The position numbers and the translations under genes were made by a program. This document shows, in pieces, positions 34,585 through 43,782 of a DNA stretch of 64,000 bases. Source of the DNA: JAHJQZ01 sp963667595. GTDB taxonomy: Bacteria; Pseudomonadota; Alphaproteobacteria; Rhizobiales; Devosiaceae. Each line of letters starts with the position of its first letter. Within the stretch, counting starts at the first letter, position 1. A model generated the notes under the pieces. It worked only from the letters and a program-made list of their open reading frames with translations. It searched no databases and was not told where the DNA came from. The stretch spans positions 162,513 to 226,512 of the forward strand of contig CAXXWD010000002.1 in the NCBI GenBank assembly GCA_963667595.2, given 5' to 3'.

Positions 34585-35252
34585 TCAGGGCAGGGCGGCG
34601 AAGCCTTCGGCAAAGCCGTTGAGCGAGACCGGAATGCCGATGCCCTCCTCGGGGGTCTTGAACACGATGAAGATCGCCGACTTGCCCTTGGACAGGGTGT
34701 CGAGCAGAGCGTCATCCATCACGACCTCGGCGATGCAACCATTGGGCAGACACCGGACGAAGGCGACGCGGCCCAAGTCGGTGCCGTCGACGTTGAGGCC
34801 AAGCCCGTTTGGCAACAGAACGCCGAGCGGGGGGCGAGGACGCGCAGGAGCCGCGCCTTGGCGTCGGCCGTCTTCAGAACAATGACGGAAAGCCCGACAT
34901 TGGGCTGATCCTCGGCCGTGACGTTCTGGATGATGGCGCATTGCTCGAAACTGGCGCCCGGCGGGGTGTCGCAGCTCAATTGCCAGTCGCCGTGCTGGCT
35001 TTTCGTACCGGTCATTGCGACGGCGCCCGCCGATGCCACGGGGGTGGACGCCGCGGACGCGGCGACGGGCTGCGCGGCGACCGGCGTTGTCGTCGCCGCA
35101 ACCGTCTTGGCGGACGTGTCGGGATTTGGCGCGCCCGTCTGGGTGACCGCGACCTGGGGGTGCGGCATCAGGAGGTAAGTGACTCCACCCGCTACGGCAG
35201 CGAGCACGACCACCGCCGCCACTGCCACCAGTATGACCCGTCCTTTGCGCAA
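34585..35252 (-). pseudogene. invasion-associated locus B (IalB) family protein, frame broken
   Basis: An N-terminal hydrophobic anchor (residues 5-28), an Ala/Thr/Pro-rich linker, then an IalB domain that begins with HGDWQLSCDTPPGASFEQC. The reading frame stops being family-like near 34825-34832, at a run of six G (six C on the coding strand). Downstream residues continue the family in another frame (LGVLLPNGLGLNVDGTDLG, VRCLPNGCIAEVVMDD, GIGIPVSLNGFAEGF). One added C would restore 222 codons. Translated as written, the protein ends at 34719 after 177 residues with an unrelated tail. Periplasmic or membrane-anchored; the role of IalB proteins outside Bartonella is unclear. Confidence 0.8.
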
Positions 35253-35811
35253 TTGCTGCTCCCTCGATACGCGTGCGACTCATCCGTGACGGACGTCCGC
35301 GAACTGGACACCGCTCCAGGACGATTGGCCGAAATCCTGTCAGGCCCGTTCGTCCGGAGATACGGTCATCGCGACCTGACGAAATGACCAGCCGCCGGTA
35401 AACAAAACCGCACCGGGCGAATCGCCATTCCGACGGACCAGCGCCCTGTTTCCGGTAGCCTGGTCCATTTTGTCAACCTGGAGTGGTCCGGATCCGTTCC
35501 GGGCCGAACCGACTTGTCTTTCCGGTTTATGGGTCGGGTCCTATTGCGGCAATGGTGAGGCGAAACCCCGTGGACGGGCATAAAATGGCACGATAAAATA
35601 TGAACGAGAAAGGAAGCTAATAAAATTGTGCAATGATACAATTTGTCGCGTATGCGACAAATTGATGCATCATTGCCTTTCCTGCGACAATATGGTTTAG
35701 CTCAACTTGGAAAAATATCTGCCCCATTCTGCACCGTATGGGGGCGGAGATGTCGTTTGTGTCCGAAAATGCCTGTTTCCCGGGTGATTTTCGAACTGGA
35801 GGGGAAATTCG
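35253..35811. other. 559-bp regulatory gap between ialB-like gene and coxB
   Basis: No credible gene. It contains the inverted repeat at 35639, a TGATGCATCA palindrome just after it (35664-35673) and a third GCGACAA half-site near 35684. The region 35590-35700 is AT-richer than its surroundings, as expected for promoters of the cox operon. Strong Shine-Dalgarno GGAGGGG at 35798-35804 marks the coxB start. Confidence 0.6.
35639..35664. promoter_or_regulatory. perfect inverted repeat upstream of coxB, candidate operator
   Basis: CAATTTGTCGC - GTAT - GCGACAAATTG, about 150 bp before the coxB start, with another GCGACAA half-site ~20 bp downstream and an ATTGT..ACAAT pair overlapping its left arm. 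No U-tract follows. A redox or respiratory regulator is an attractive but unproven ligand. Confidence 0.6.
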
Positions 35812-36720
35812 GTGGCCGGATCGCTTGCTCGCACCATCCTTGCCATGGGTCTGACCGCATCGGGCATTGGTTCCGACAACAGCAACACGCCGAAGTCGGA
35901 CAACCGGCTCCGGGTGAAATCGGCCTGCAGGTCGGGGTCACCCCAATAATGGATTCCATAACAGCTTTTCACAATGGGCTGTTTGATCTGGATCATCTCG
36001 GGGATCGTCATTTTCGTTCTGGGGCTGATGATCTACGTGGTGCTGCGTTTCAACCGGCGCGCCAATCCCACGCCGAACCGGTTTTCGCACAACACTCTGG
36101 TCGAAGTGGTCTGGGTGGTGGTGCCGATCCTGATCCTATTGGTCATTGCGGCGCCGTCTTTCGCGGTTCTGTCCGACCAGATGACCATCCCCGACGGCGA
36201 ACGCAAATATCTGGGATCCGACATCTTCTCCTGGGGCGAAGTCGAAGTGCCGGCCCCGGCGCTGACGGTCAAGGCCACCGGCTTCCAGTGGTACTGGGGC
36301 TATACCTATGTCGATCAGGATGTCGGATTCGACTCCTACATGCTCAATGATGCGGATCTCAAAAAGCTCAAACCGAGCCAGCCGCGCCTTCTGGCCGTCG
36401 ACAACGAGATGGTCGTGCCGGTCAATACCACCGTCCGCGTGCAGGTAACCGGCGATCCGGGCGGGGTCATTCATTCCTTTGCCGTGCCAAGCTTCGGCAT
36501 CAAGACCGACGCGGTGCCCGGCCGGCTCAACGAGACGTGGTTCTATGCCAGAAAGACCGGCATCTTTTACGGGCAGTGCTCGGAACTGTGCGGCAAGGAC
36601 CATGCCTTCATGCCCATCGCCATCCGTGTGGTCGAACAGGACGATTTCGACACCTGGATGAAAACGTTCGAAGCCGACGGCATCGATGCGGCGACATTGA
36701 GCCTGGCGTCGATCGACTGA
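35812..36720 (+). CDS. coxB: cytochrome c oxidase subunit II, frame disrupted near the 5' end
   Basis: CuA-bearing subunit of the aa3-type oxidase, accepting electrons from cytochrome c. GTG 35812 follows GGAGGGG and opens a signal peptide (AGSLARTILAMGLTASGIG). The mature start (AEVGQPAPGEIGLQ) is in another frame, and the frame returns at a TTT near 35981-35983, after HNGL, to give WIISGIVIFVLGLMIYVVLRF. A -1 near 35877 and a +1 there cancel out, so 302 codons result if corrected; as written an in-frame TAA stops translation and only 35974-36720 is open. Two membrane helices and the CuA ligands (GQCSELCGKDHAFM, VIHSFAVPSFGIK) are intact. Confidence 0.9.
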
Positions 36721-36784
36721 TCCACTGACAAAATAGGACGCGGCGCTTTTGGGGCGCGAGACGGGACGAGGAGAGCAAATCCAA

Positions 36785-38440
36785 ATGGCCGAAGCGAAAG
36801 CCGCCCACCACGACGCCGCGCATGGCCATCCCACGGGATGGAAACGCTATCTGTTTTCGACCAACCACAAGGATATCGGCACGATGTACCTGATCTTCGC
36901 CATCGCGACGGGGATCATCGGTGGCGTTCTGTCCGGTTTCATGCGCTGGGAACTGGCCGAGCCGGGCATCCAGATTTTCCACGGCCTGGCGCAGATGGTC
37001 TATGGCACGCCCGAGGCCTCGGCGCTCGATGCCGGCAAGCAGATGTATAACGTGTTCACCACGGCGCACGGGCTCATCATGATTTTCTTCATGGTCATGC
37101 CGGCACTGATCGGCGGGTTTGGCAACTGGTTCGTGCCGATCATGATCGGCGCGCCCGACATGGCCTTCCCGCGCATGAACAACATTTCGTTCTGGCTCCT
37201 CGTACCAGCCTTCATCCTGTTGTTGATGTCGATGTTCTTCGACGGCACCTCGGGCCTGCCGGGGGTCGGGGGCGGCTGGACCATCTATCCACCGCTCTCG
37301 ACGACGGATTCGCCGGGACCGGCCATGGATTTCGCCATTCTTTCCATCCACATATCCGGCGCCTCCTCGATCCTCGGAGCCATCAACTTCATCACCACCA
37401 TCTTCAACATGCGCGCGCCGGGCATGACGCTGCACAAGATGCCGCTCTTCCCGTGGGCGGTGCTGGTCACGGCCTTCCTCTTGCTGTTGAGCCTGCCCGT
37501 TTTGGCCGGCGGCATCACCATGCTTCTGACCGACCGCAATTTCGGCACGGCCTTTTTCGTGCCCTCCGAAGGCGGCGACCCGATCCTTTACCAGCACCTG
37601 TTCTGGTTCTTCGGCCACCCCGAAGTCTACATCCTCATCTTGCCGGCTTTCGGCGTCATTTCCCACATCGTCTCGACCTTTTCGAAAAAGCCGATCTTCG
37701 GCTATCTCGGCATGGTCTACGCCATGGTGGCCATCGGTTTCGTCGGGTTCATCGTGTGGGCGCACCACATGTATACGACCGGGCTTTCCCTCAACGTGCA
37801 GCGCTATTTCGTGGCCGCCACCATGGTCATCGCGGTGCCGACGGGCGTGAAGATCTTTTCCTGGATTGCCACCATGTGGGGCGGCTCGATCTCCTTCAAG
37901 ACGCCGATGCTCTGGGCGCTCGGTTTCATTTTCCTGTTCACCGTGGGCGGCGTCACCGGCGTGGTGCTGGCCAATGCCGGCGCCGACCGGGCCCTGCACG
38001 ACACCTATTACGTGGTGGCGCATTTCCACTACGTGCTGTCGCTCGGCGCGGTTTTCGCCATCTTCGCGGGCTGGTACTACTGGTATCCGAAAATGTTCGG
38101 GATCATGTATAACGAGACCCTCGGTGCCATCCATTTCTGGATCACCTTCGTCGGCGTCAATCTCGTCTTCTTCCCGCAACACTTCCTCGGCCTTTCCGGC
38201 ATGCCGCGCCGCTATATCGATTATCCGGACGCTTTTGCGTTCTGGAACGGCGTGTCCTCGTTCGGCTATGCCGTGACGGCGGTCGGCATTCTGGTTTTCC
38301 TCGCAACGCTGATCGAGGCGCCGCTGAGGAAACGCCAGGCGGGCGACAATCCCTGGGGCGAGGGCGCCACGACGCTCGAATGGACGCTTTCTTCGCCGCC
38401 GCCCTTCCACCAGTTCTCGACATTGCCGCGGATCGCGTAA
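36785..38440 (+). CDS. ctaD: cytochrome c oxidase subunit I
   Basis: Catalytic haem a/a3-CuB subunit, 551 residues, twelve transmembrane helices. The haem a ligand region is TTAHGLIMIFF, the CuB/haem a3 site includes WFFGHPEVYILILPAFG, with its His-Pro-Glu and Tyr, and WAHHMYTTGL, and the second haem His pair is in VVAHFHYVLS. The proton-channel residues common to A-type oxidases appear intact. ATG 36785 follows AGGAGAG. It lies 64 bp after coxB and 22 bp before ctaB. Confidence 0.97.
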   Translation: MAEAKAAHHDAAHGHPTGWKRYLFSTNHKDIGTMYLIFAIATGIIGGVLSGFMRWELAEPGIQIFHGLAQMVYGTPEASALDAGKQMYNVFTTAHGLIMIFFMVMPALIGGFGNWFVPIMIGAPDMAFPRMNNISFWLLVPAFILLLMSMFFDGTSGLPGVGGGWTIYPPLSTTDSPGPAMDFAILSIHISGASSILGAINFITTIFNMRAPGMTLHKMPLFPWAVLVTAFLLLLSLPVLAGGITMLLTDRNFGTAFFVPSEGGDPILYQHLFWFFGHPEVYILILPAFGVISHIVSTFSKKPIFGYLGMVYAMVAIGFVGFIVWAHHMYTTGLSLNVQRYFVAATMVIAVPTGVKIFSWIATMWGGSISFKTPMLWALGFIFLFTVGGVTGVVLANAGADRALHDTYYVVAHFHYVLSLGAVFAIFAGWYYWYPKMFGIMYNETLGAIHFWITFVGVNLVFFPQHFLGLSGMPRRYIDYPDAFAFWNGVSSFGYAVTAVGILVFLATLIEAPLRKRQAGDNPWGEGATTLEWTLSSPPPFHQFSTLPRIA

Positions 38441-38462
38441 TCGCGGGGAAAGGACCAAGATC

Positions 38463-39393
38463 TTGGCCTATATCGATGACACCGGAGTACTCAGTCGGGG
38501 GAACGAAGCGCGGGTCGGGGATTATCTCGCGCTTTTGAAGCCGCGCGTCATGTCACTGGTGGTGTTCACCGCCTTTGTCGGCATGATCGCGGCGCCCGGC
38601 GCGCTACATCCGTTCGTCGCTCTTGTGGCCATTACCGCCATCGCCATTGGCGCCGGCGCCTCCGGGGCGCTCAACATGTGGTACGACGCCGATATCGATC
38701 GGCTGATGACCCGCACCTGTAACCGGCCCGTGCCCTCGGGCCGGTTGACGCGCGAAGATGCGCTGACGGTCGGGTTGACCCTTTCTGCTTTTTCGGTCGC
38801 CCTTTTAGGGCTGGCTTCCAACTGGGTGGCGGCGAGCCTGCTCGCTTTCACCATTTTCTTTTACGCGGTCGTCTATACGATGTGGCTCAAGCGTTCGACG
38901 CCGCAAAACATCGTTATCGGCGGCGCGGCGGGGGCCTTTCCGCCCATGGTCGGCTGGGCCGCCGTTACCGGCTCGACCTCCGTTGATGCCATCGCGCTGT
39001 TTCTCGTCATCTTCTTGTGGACGCCGCCGCATTTCTGGGCGCTGGCCCTGTTCAAGCAGGCCGATTACGCCGCCGCCGGCATTCCGATGCTGCCCAATGT
39101 CGCCGGGGCCCGCGCCACCCAGAACCAGATCGTCATCTATTCGGTTCTTCTGGCGCTGGCATCCTTCATTCCGATCATGACCGGTCTTGTCGGGCCGATC
39201 TACGGCATACCGGTCGGTATCATCGGGGTGGCGTTCGTCGGGCTGTCCGTGCGGCTCTATCGTGCCAACGGCGCAGACAATGCGCAAAAAGGCCCGGTCC
39301 CTGTTCCTGTTTTCCCTGGGCTACCTGTTCATCCTCTATCTGGCACTGCTCGCCGACATAGTTATGCGCAACTGGCTGGGGGGGATGTGGTGA
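38463..39393 (+). CDS. ctaB: haem o synthase (protohaem IX farnesyltransferase), frameshift near 3' end
   Basis: UbiA-superfamily membrane farnesyltransferase that makes haem O for the oxidase. It starts at TTG 38463 after GGAAAGGA. The Asp-rich sites are NMWYDADIDRLMTRTCNRP and the region around FLVIFLWTPPHFWALAL. After ~275 residues the frame is broken at an A5 run (39286-39290); one fewer A yields the normal end SLFLFSLGYLFILYLALL..NWLGGMW with TGA at 39391-39393. Corrected length 309 residues. As written the ORF continues to 39572 with an unrelated tail. The next gene starts at this stop (TGATG). Confidence 0.92.
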
Positions 39394-39561
39394 TGAACGA
39401 CATCAAGACCGACGCGGCCTTCAAGGCGGCGCAGCGCAGGCGTTCCATCGCCCTGGCGCTGGTGCTTGCCGGCTTCGCGGCTGACCTTTTACGTCCTGAC
39501 CATCGTCAAGATGGGACCGGGCCTGTTCGACAGGTCCGATGTGAGCGTGCCGATGGTCTGA
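39393..39561 (+). pseudogene. CoxF-like small membrane protein, frameshifted
   Basis: The small protein normally between ctaB and ctaG in Rhizobiales. MNDIKTDAAFKAAQRRRSIALALVLAGFA is followed in the +1 frame by LTFYVLTIVKMGPGLFDR, the usual single membrane helix and end. An extra G at about 39480 breaks the frame. Function unknown; presumed oxidase-assembly accessory. The 3' limit is approximate because more indels follow. Confidence 0.7.
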
Positions 39562-40129
39562 TATCGCCCTGATCGACGACCAGCCGAAAGGCAGGAACCC
39601 GCGCGGCAACCTCGAAGATCGTCACGATCCTGGTTGGCATCGTCGCCGGCATGGTCGGTCATCGAGCTATGCCGCGGTGCCGCTTTACTACGTCTGTTCT
39701 GCTCGGTGACCGGCTATGGCGGCACCACCCAGCGCGCCGACGTCCAATCCCTAAGGGCGTCATCGCCCGCGAAATGACGACGCGCTTCGACAAGACGGTC
39801 GATCCTGGCCTTCAGATCAAGGTTACGCCATCGCAACCGGTTTCCGACGCCATCGGCACGGTCAGGACGGTCCATTTCACGGCGCGCAACCTTTCGACCA
39901 AACCGATCACCACCACGGCGGGCTTCAACGTCGTGCCGGAGCTGGCCGGCGCCTATTTCAACAAGATCGAATGCTTCTGTTTTACCGAGCAGACGCTTCA
40001 GCGCCGGGCGAAACCAAGTCGACATGCCGGTGACCTTTTTCGTCGATCCCGACCTCGACCAGAATGCCGATCTCAGCCACGGTCAAGCGAGATCACGCTG
40101 TGCCTATACGTTCTATTCCGCTGACTGAG
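39562..40129 (+). pseudogene. ctaG: cytochrome c oxidase assembly protein CtaG (Cox11), multiply frameshifted
   Basis: Copper chaperone that delivers CuB to subunit I. Family segments appear in changing frames: IALIDDQPK (39563), then TSKIVTILVGIVAGMVG (39609), then REMTTRF..VTPSQPVSDAIGTVRTVHFTA and AYFNKIECFCFTEQTLQ (from ~39765, with the Cys pair of Cox11), then MPVTFFVDPDLDQNADLSH (40023), and finally YTFYSAD before TGA at 40127. At least seven indels, mostly single-base insertions, are needed to explain this over ~560 bp. The start is not resolvable and probably overlaps the CoxF-like gene. Confidence 0.75.
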
Positions 40130-40140
40130 GGGGACTGAAA

Positions 40141-41017
40141 ATGGCCGCCCAAGCCCATGGCAAACGCCCAAGCGCAAACCAAGAATCACGATTACCATCT
40201 CGTCGATCCGAGCCCCTGGCCGGTCGTCGGGTCCATTTCCGCCTTCGTCATGGCGGTCGGCGCCATCATGTGGATGCACGACATCCTGCCGGTCTGGCTG
40301 TTTCTGGCCGGCGTGGTCGGCGATGCTCTACACCATGTTCGGCTGGTGGTCCGATGTGATCGCCGAGGCCAATTCCGGCAAGCGACCACACCCCGGTCGT
40401 GCAGATGTCATCACCGCTACGGCATGATCTTGTTCATTGCCTCGGAAGTGATGTTCTTCGTGGCCTGGTTCTGGGCCTATTTCGACATCTTTTTCGGCTA
40501 TGACAGCCTCAACCAGGTGTCCCGCGTCGCCGCGACCGGGGGCGTGTGGCCGCCGCAAGGGGTGGAATTGTTCGACCCCTGGCACTTGCCGCTGTTCAAC
40601 ACGCTTTTGCTCCTGACTTCCGGAACCACTGTGACCTGGGCCCATCACGCGCTCATCGAAAACGATCGCGACGGCATGAAGTGGGGTCTGGCCCTCACCA
40701 TTGCGCTCGGCGCCCTGTTCAGCGTGGTGCAGGCCATAGAATATTCCACGGCCGGCTTTTCCTTTTCCGGCAATACCTATGGCGCGGCCTTCTTCATGGC
40801 CACCGGGTTTCACGGGTTCCACGTTTTCGTCGGCACCATTTTTCTTCTGGTCAATCTCATCCGGACGATGAAGGGCGATTTCACCCCGAAGACCCATCTC
40901 GGCTTCGAGTTCGGCGCCTGGTACTGGCATTTCGTCGACGTGGTCTGGCTGTTCCTGTTTGCTTCGATCTATGTCTGGGGAAGCTGGGGCGGCGCGCTGG
41001 CGATCCATCACGGATAA
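40141..41017 (+). CDS. coxC: cytochrome c oxidase subunit III, with an internal out-of-frame stretch
   Basis: Seven-helix subunit of aa3 oxidase. ATG 40141 (after GAGGGGGA) matches the expected start, but the family-like frame NHDYHLVDPSPWPVVGS..MWMHDILPVWLFLAG is open only from ATG 40157. About 30 residues between 40326 and 40420 are in the wrong frame; reading the neighbours gives MLYTMFGWWSDVIAEANSGK and TPVVQMSS. Three insertions cancel, so the ORF stays open to 41017. After RYGMILFIASEVMFFVAWFWAYF the sequence is normal (WAHHALIENDR, GFHGFHVFVGTIFLLV, WYWHFVDVVWLFLF). Confidence 0.88.
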
Positions 41018-41065
41018 ACGCCTGTCCGGGGTCGCAAGGCCCCGGCGCCTTTTTAAGGAAGACAA

Positions 41066-41440
41066 ATGACCGAGGCCGATCATCATCATCACGTCTCGCC
41101 CTGGGTCGCTGGCGCGCGAAGCCGTTGCCCGCGCTGCGGCGAGGGGCATTTGTTTTCCGGCTTCCTCACACTCGGCCGCTCTTGCGAAAGCTGCGGACTG
41201 GACTACGATTTCGCCGATTCCGGTGACGGGCCGGCGGTTTTCATCATCTTCGTTGCCGGCACCGTCGTCGTTTTGCTGTGGGCCATTGTCGACGCGCTGT
41301 TCCATCCGCCGGTGGTCGTCCACTTGATGTTGTGGATCCCGGTGACCATCGTACTCTGCCTCGCACTGCTCAGGCCCTTCAAGGCCACGATGATCGCCCT
41401 GCAATATGCCAACCAAGCAAGGGAAGGCCGCTCTGAGTAA
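41066..41440 (+). CDS. DUF983 domain-containing protein
   Basis: A 124-residue protein with an N-terminal four-Cys zinc ribbon (RCPRCGEGHLFSGFL and CESCGLDYDF) followed by two or three hydrophobic helices. A His-rich start (EADHHHHVSPW) may bind metal. DUF983 regularly sits beside oxidase genes in alphaproteobacteria and may serve assembly, but function is unproven. Its 3' end overlaps the start of the SURF1 gene. Confidence 0.92.
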   Translation: MTEADHHHHVSPWVAGARSRCPRCGEGHLFSGFLTLGRSCESCGLDYDFADSGDGPAVFIIFVAGTVVVLLWAIVDALFHPPVVVHLMLWIPVTIVLCLALLRPFKATMIALQYANQAREGRSE

Positions 41441-42218
41441 CGGATACGACAAACTCGCCGAAGAACTGGCGCAGATGAAGACCCCCGAACGGGAACGGCC
41501 GCGTTGGAGCTTCATCGCCCTTATTCTCGTGCTCGTTGTGGTCTGCGTGGGTCTCGGGACCTGGCAGGTCCTCCGGCTTGAGGAAAAGGAAGCGCTGATC
41601 GCCCGCATCGTCGACAGGGCCGAACAGCCGCCCCAGCCCCTGCCGCCGGCGCCCGAATGGGTTGGGTTCGATCCCGAAACCTGGGACTACCGCCATACCA
41701 GCGTCACCGGGACCTATCGCAACGACCAGACCATTCTCGTCTTCACCTCGTTGAGCGAGGCGCGCGGAAAGAGCGAGGGGCTGGGCTATTGGGTCATGAC
41801 CCCGATGGCGGTCGCGGGTGGCGGGACCGTCTGGATCAATCGCGGCTTCGTTCCGGAGGCGCTGAAAAATGCCTTCGCCGAGGGCGGGCCGCCCGAACTC
41901 GGCTCCGTCACGGTTTCGGGCATCCTTCGCCGTCCTGAACGGGCCAACATGTTCACTCCCGGCACCGAACGGGCCAACCGGATCGACTGGATTCGCGATC
42001 CGGCGCGGTTCAACGCCATCTCCGATCCCCAACTGATACCGGTCCTTGGCGCCTATCTCGACGCGGATGCCGGCGCCGAAGGCAGCCTGCCGCAAGCTGG
42101 CGAAACGAAATTCGACCTGCCGAACCGCCATTTCGAATATGCCCTGACCTGGTACGGTCTGGCAGCGGTCATGCTGATCATGCTCGGGTTCTGGCTCTTC
42201 ACCCGCCGCAAAGGCTGA
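41406..42218 (+). CDS. SURF1 family cytochrome oxidase assembly protein
   Basis: An inner-membrane protein with helices at both ends (about residues 35-55 and 245-265) and a periplasmic domain. Family motifs are LGTWQVLRLEEKEAL, VWINRGFVP and LPNRHFEYALTWYGLA. It helps haem a insertion into subunit I. ATG 41406 overlaps DUF983 by 35 bp. CTG 41433 (after GGGAAGG) or ATG 41475 may be the true start, since the first ~20 residues are not conserved. Confidence 0.9.
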   Translation: MPTKQGKAALSNGYDKLAEELAQMKTPERERPRWSFIALILVLVVVCVGLGTWQVLRLEEKEALIARIVDRAEQPPQPLPPAPEWVGFDPETWDYRHTSVTGTYRNDQTILVFTSLSEARGKSEGLGYWVMTPMAVAGGGTVWINRGFVPEALKNAFAEGGPPELGSVTVSGILRRPERANMFTPGTERANRIDWIRDPARFNAISDPQLIPVLGAYLDADAGAEGSLPQAGETKFDLPNRHFEYALTWYGLAAVMLIMLGFWLFTRRKG

Positions 42219-42380
42219 ACGCTTGCGCCGCGAAGCCCCAGACACTAGGTTAGCCGCCGCTTCAGGGCGGTTTGCGACGTAGTCAGACGCCGGTTTTTAT
42301 GAAAAAACACCGCGTCAACGAGAGGATAACGCGAGCGCCTCGGTCCGGTCGGAAACGAAACGCTCTCGGGTAGGATCATC

Positions 42381-43781
42381 ATGAAATACATTTCCACGCG
42401 CGGTCAGGCGCCGGCCTTGGGCTTTTGCGACGCCGTGCTTGCTGGCCTTGCCAGCGATGGCGGCCTCTACCTGCCCGAAACCTGGCCTCAGGTCACACCC
42501 GAAGAGATCGCCGGTTTTGCCAACCGACCCTTCGCCGACGTGGCGACCGATCTCATTTCCCGTTTCGTTGAGGGCGAAATCGAAAAGGCCGATCTTTTTG
42601 CGCTCATTGCGGCGGCCTACGAGACCTTCCGGCACAAATCGACCACGCCCGTCGTCGAACTCGAACCGGGCCTGTTCGTGCTCGAACTGTTCCATGGGCC
42701 GACCCTGGCCTTCAAGGACGTGGCCATGCAGTTTCTGGCCCGGGTGATGGACCACATCCTCATCGAACGCGGCCAGCGGGCGACCATTATCGGGGCGACC
42801 TCCGGCGATACCGGGTCGGCGGCCATCGACGCCTTCAAGGGCCGGGACAACATCGACATCTTCATCCTGCACCCGGAAAACCGCACCTCGGAAGTGCAGC
42901 GCCGGCAGATGACGACCGTTCTGGCCGACAATGTTTTCAACATCGCCATCAAGGGCACGTTCGACGATTGTCAGGCCATCGTCAAAGCCATGTTCAACGA
43001 CGCCCCGTTCCGTCAGGCGGCTTCGCTCAGCGGCGTCAATTCGATCAACTGGGGCCGGATCGTCGCCCAGATCGTTTATTACTTTACCTCGGCGGCGGCG
43101 CTCGGTGCGCCCTATCGCCCGGTCGATTTCACTGTGCCGACCGGCAATTTCGGCGATATTTTCGCCGGCGAGGCGGCGCGGCGCATGGGGCTGCCCATCA
43201 ACAGACTGGTGATCGCCACCAACGAAAACGACATTCTCAAGCGGACCCTCGATACGGGGCGCTACGAGGTCGGTGGCGTCCGGCCCACCATGAGCCCATC
43301 CATGGATATCCAGATTTCGTCGAATTTCGAACGTCTGGTGTTCGAAAGCGCCGGGCGGGACAGCGACGAAACAGCGCGGCTCATGGCCTCCTTGTCCCAA
43401 TCCGGCGGCTTCGCCCTGCCGGAAAAGGCGCTCGCGGCCATACGCGCCGGTTTTGCTGCCGGCACCGCCGACGAGACCGCAACGTCTCGTTCCATGAAGC
43501 TGACGCATGCGGGGTCCGGTTATCTGGCTGATCCGCATACGGCGGTCGGCCTGAGTGTTGCCCGCAAGTATCGCGATCCGTCCCGTCCGATGATCGCGCT
43601 TTCAACGGCCCATCCGGCCAAGTTTCCGCAAGCTGTCGCCGAGGCGACGGGAGTTGAACCGGCCCTGCCATTGTGGTTGGCTGGCTTGCTAGACCGGGAG
43701 GAACGGTTGACGGTCTTGCCGAATGATCTCAAAACCGTTGAGGATTTTGTTCGCGGCCGCAGCCGCGCCTGGGAGAATTGA
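42381..43781 (+). CDS. thrC: threonine synthase
   Basis: PLP-dependent last step of threonine synthesis, acting on O-phospho-homoserine. It begins MKYISTRGQAPALGF; the PLP lysine is in GPTLAFKDVAMQFL, with GATSGDTGSAAIDAF binding phosphate. The 466-residue length is normal for the longer class. It follows SURF1 by 160 bp. The M16 peptidase gene starts 1 bp after its stop. This thrC position behind the cox operon is typical for the order. Confidence 0.96.
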   Translation: MKYISTRGQAPALGFCDAVLAGLASDGGLYLPETWPQVTPEEIAGFANRPFADVATDLISRFVEGEIEKADLFALIAAAYETFRHKSTTPVVELEPGLFVLELFHGPTLAFKDVAMQFLARVMDHILIERGQRATIIGATSGDTGSAAIDAFKGRDNIDIFILHPENRTSEVQRRQMTTVLADNVFNIAIKGTFDDCQAIVKAMFNDAPFRQAASLSGVNSINWGRIVAQIVYYFTSAAALGAPYRPVDFTVPTGNFGDIFAGEAARRMGLPINRLVIATNENDILKRTLDTGRYEVGGVRPTMSPSMDIQISSNFERLVFESAGRDSDETARLMASLSQSGGFALPEKALAAIRAGFAAGTADETATSRSMKLTHAGSGYLADPHTAVGLSVARKYRDPSRPMIALSTAHPAKFPQAVAEATGVEPALPLWLAGLLDREERLTVLPNDLKTVEDFVRGRSRAWEN

Positions 43782-43782
43782 G

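Noticed and set aside
35643..36350. Separate 235-codon gene overlapping coxB
   Set aside because: Only its middle (AEVGQPAPGEIGLQVGV...HNGL) is coxB-like; the rest is out-of-frame sequence generated by the two cancelling indels.
36608..38458. 616-codon antisense frame over ctaD
   Set aside because: Low-complexity Arg/Glu/His composition typical of a shadow frame; ctaD is certain.
39393..40129. True pseudogenes in the cox operon
   Set aside because: Residues between indels remain well conserved and essential genes elsewhere show the same pattern, so error is favoured; still flagged because reads were not available.
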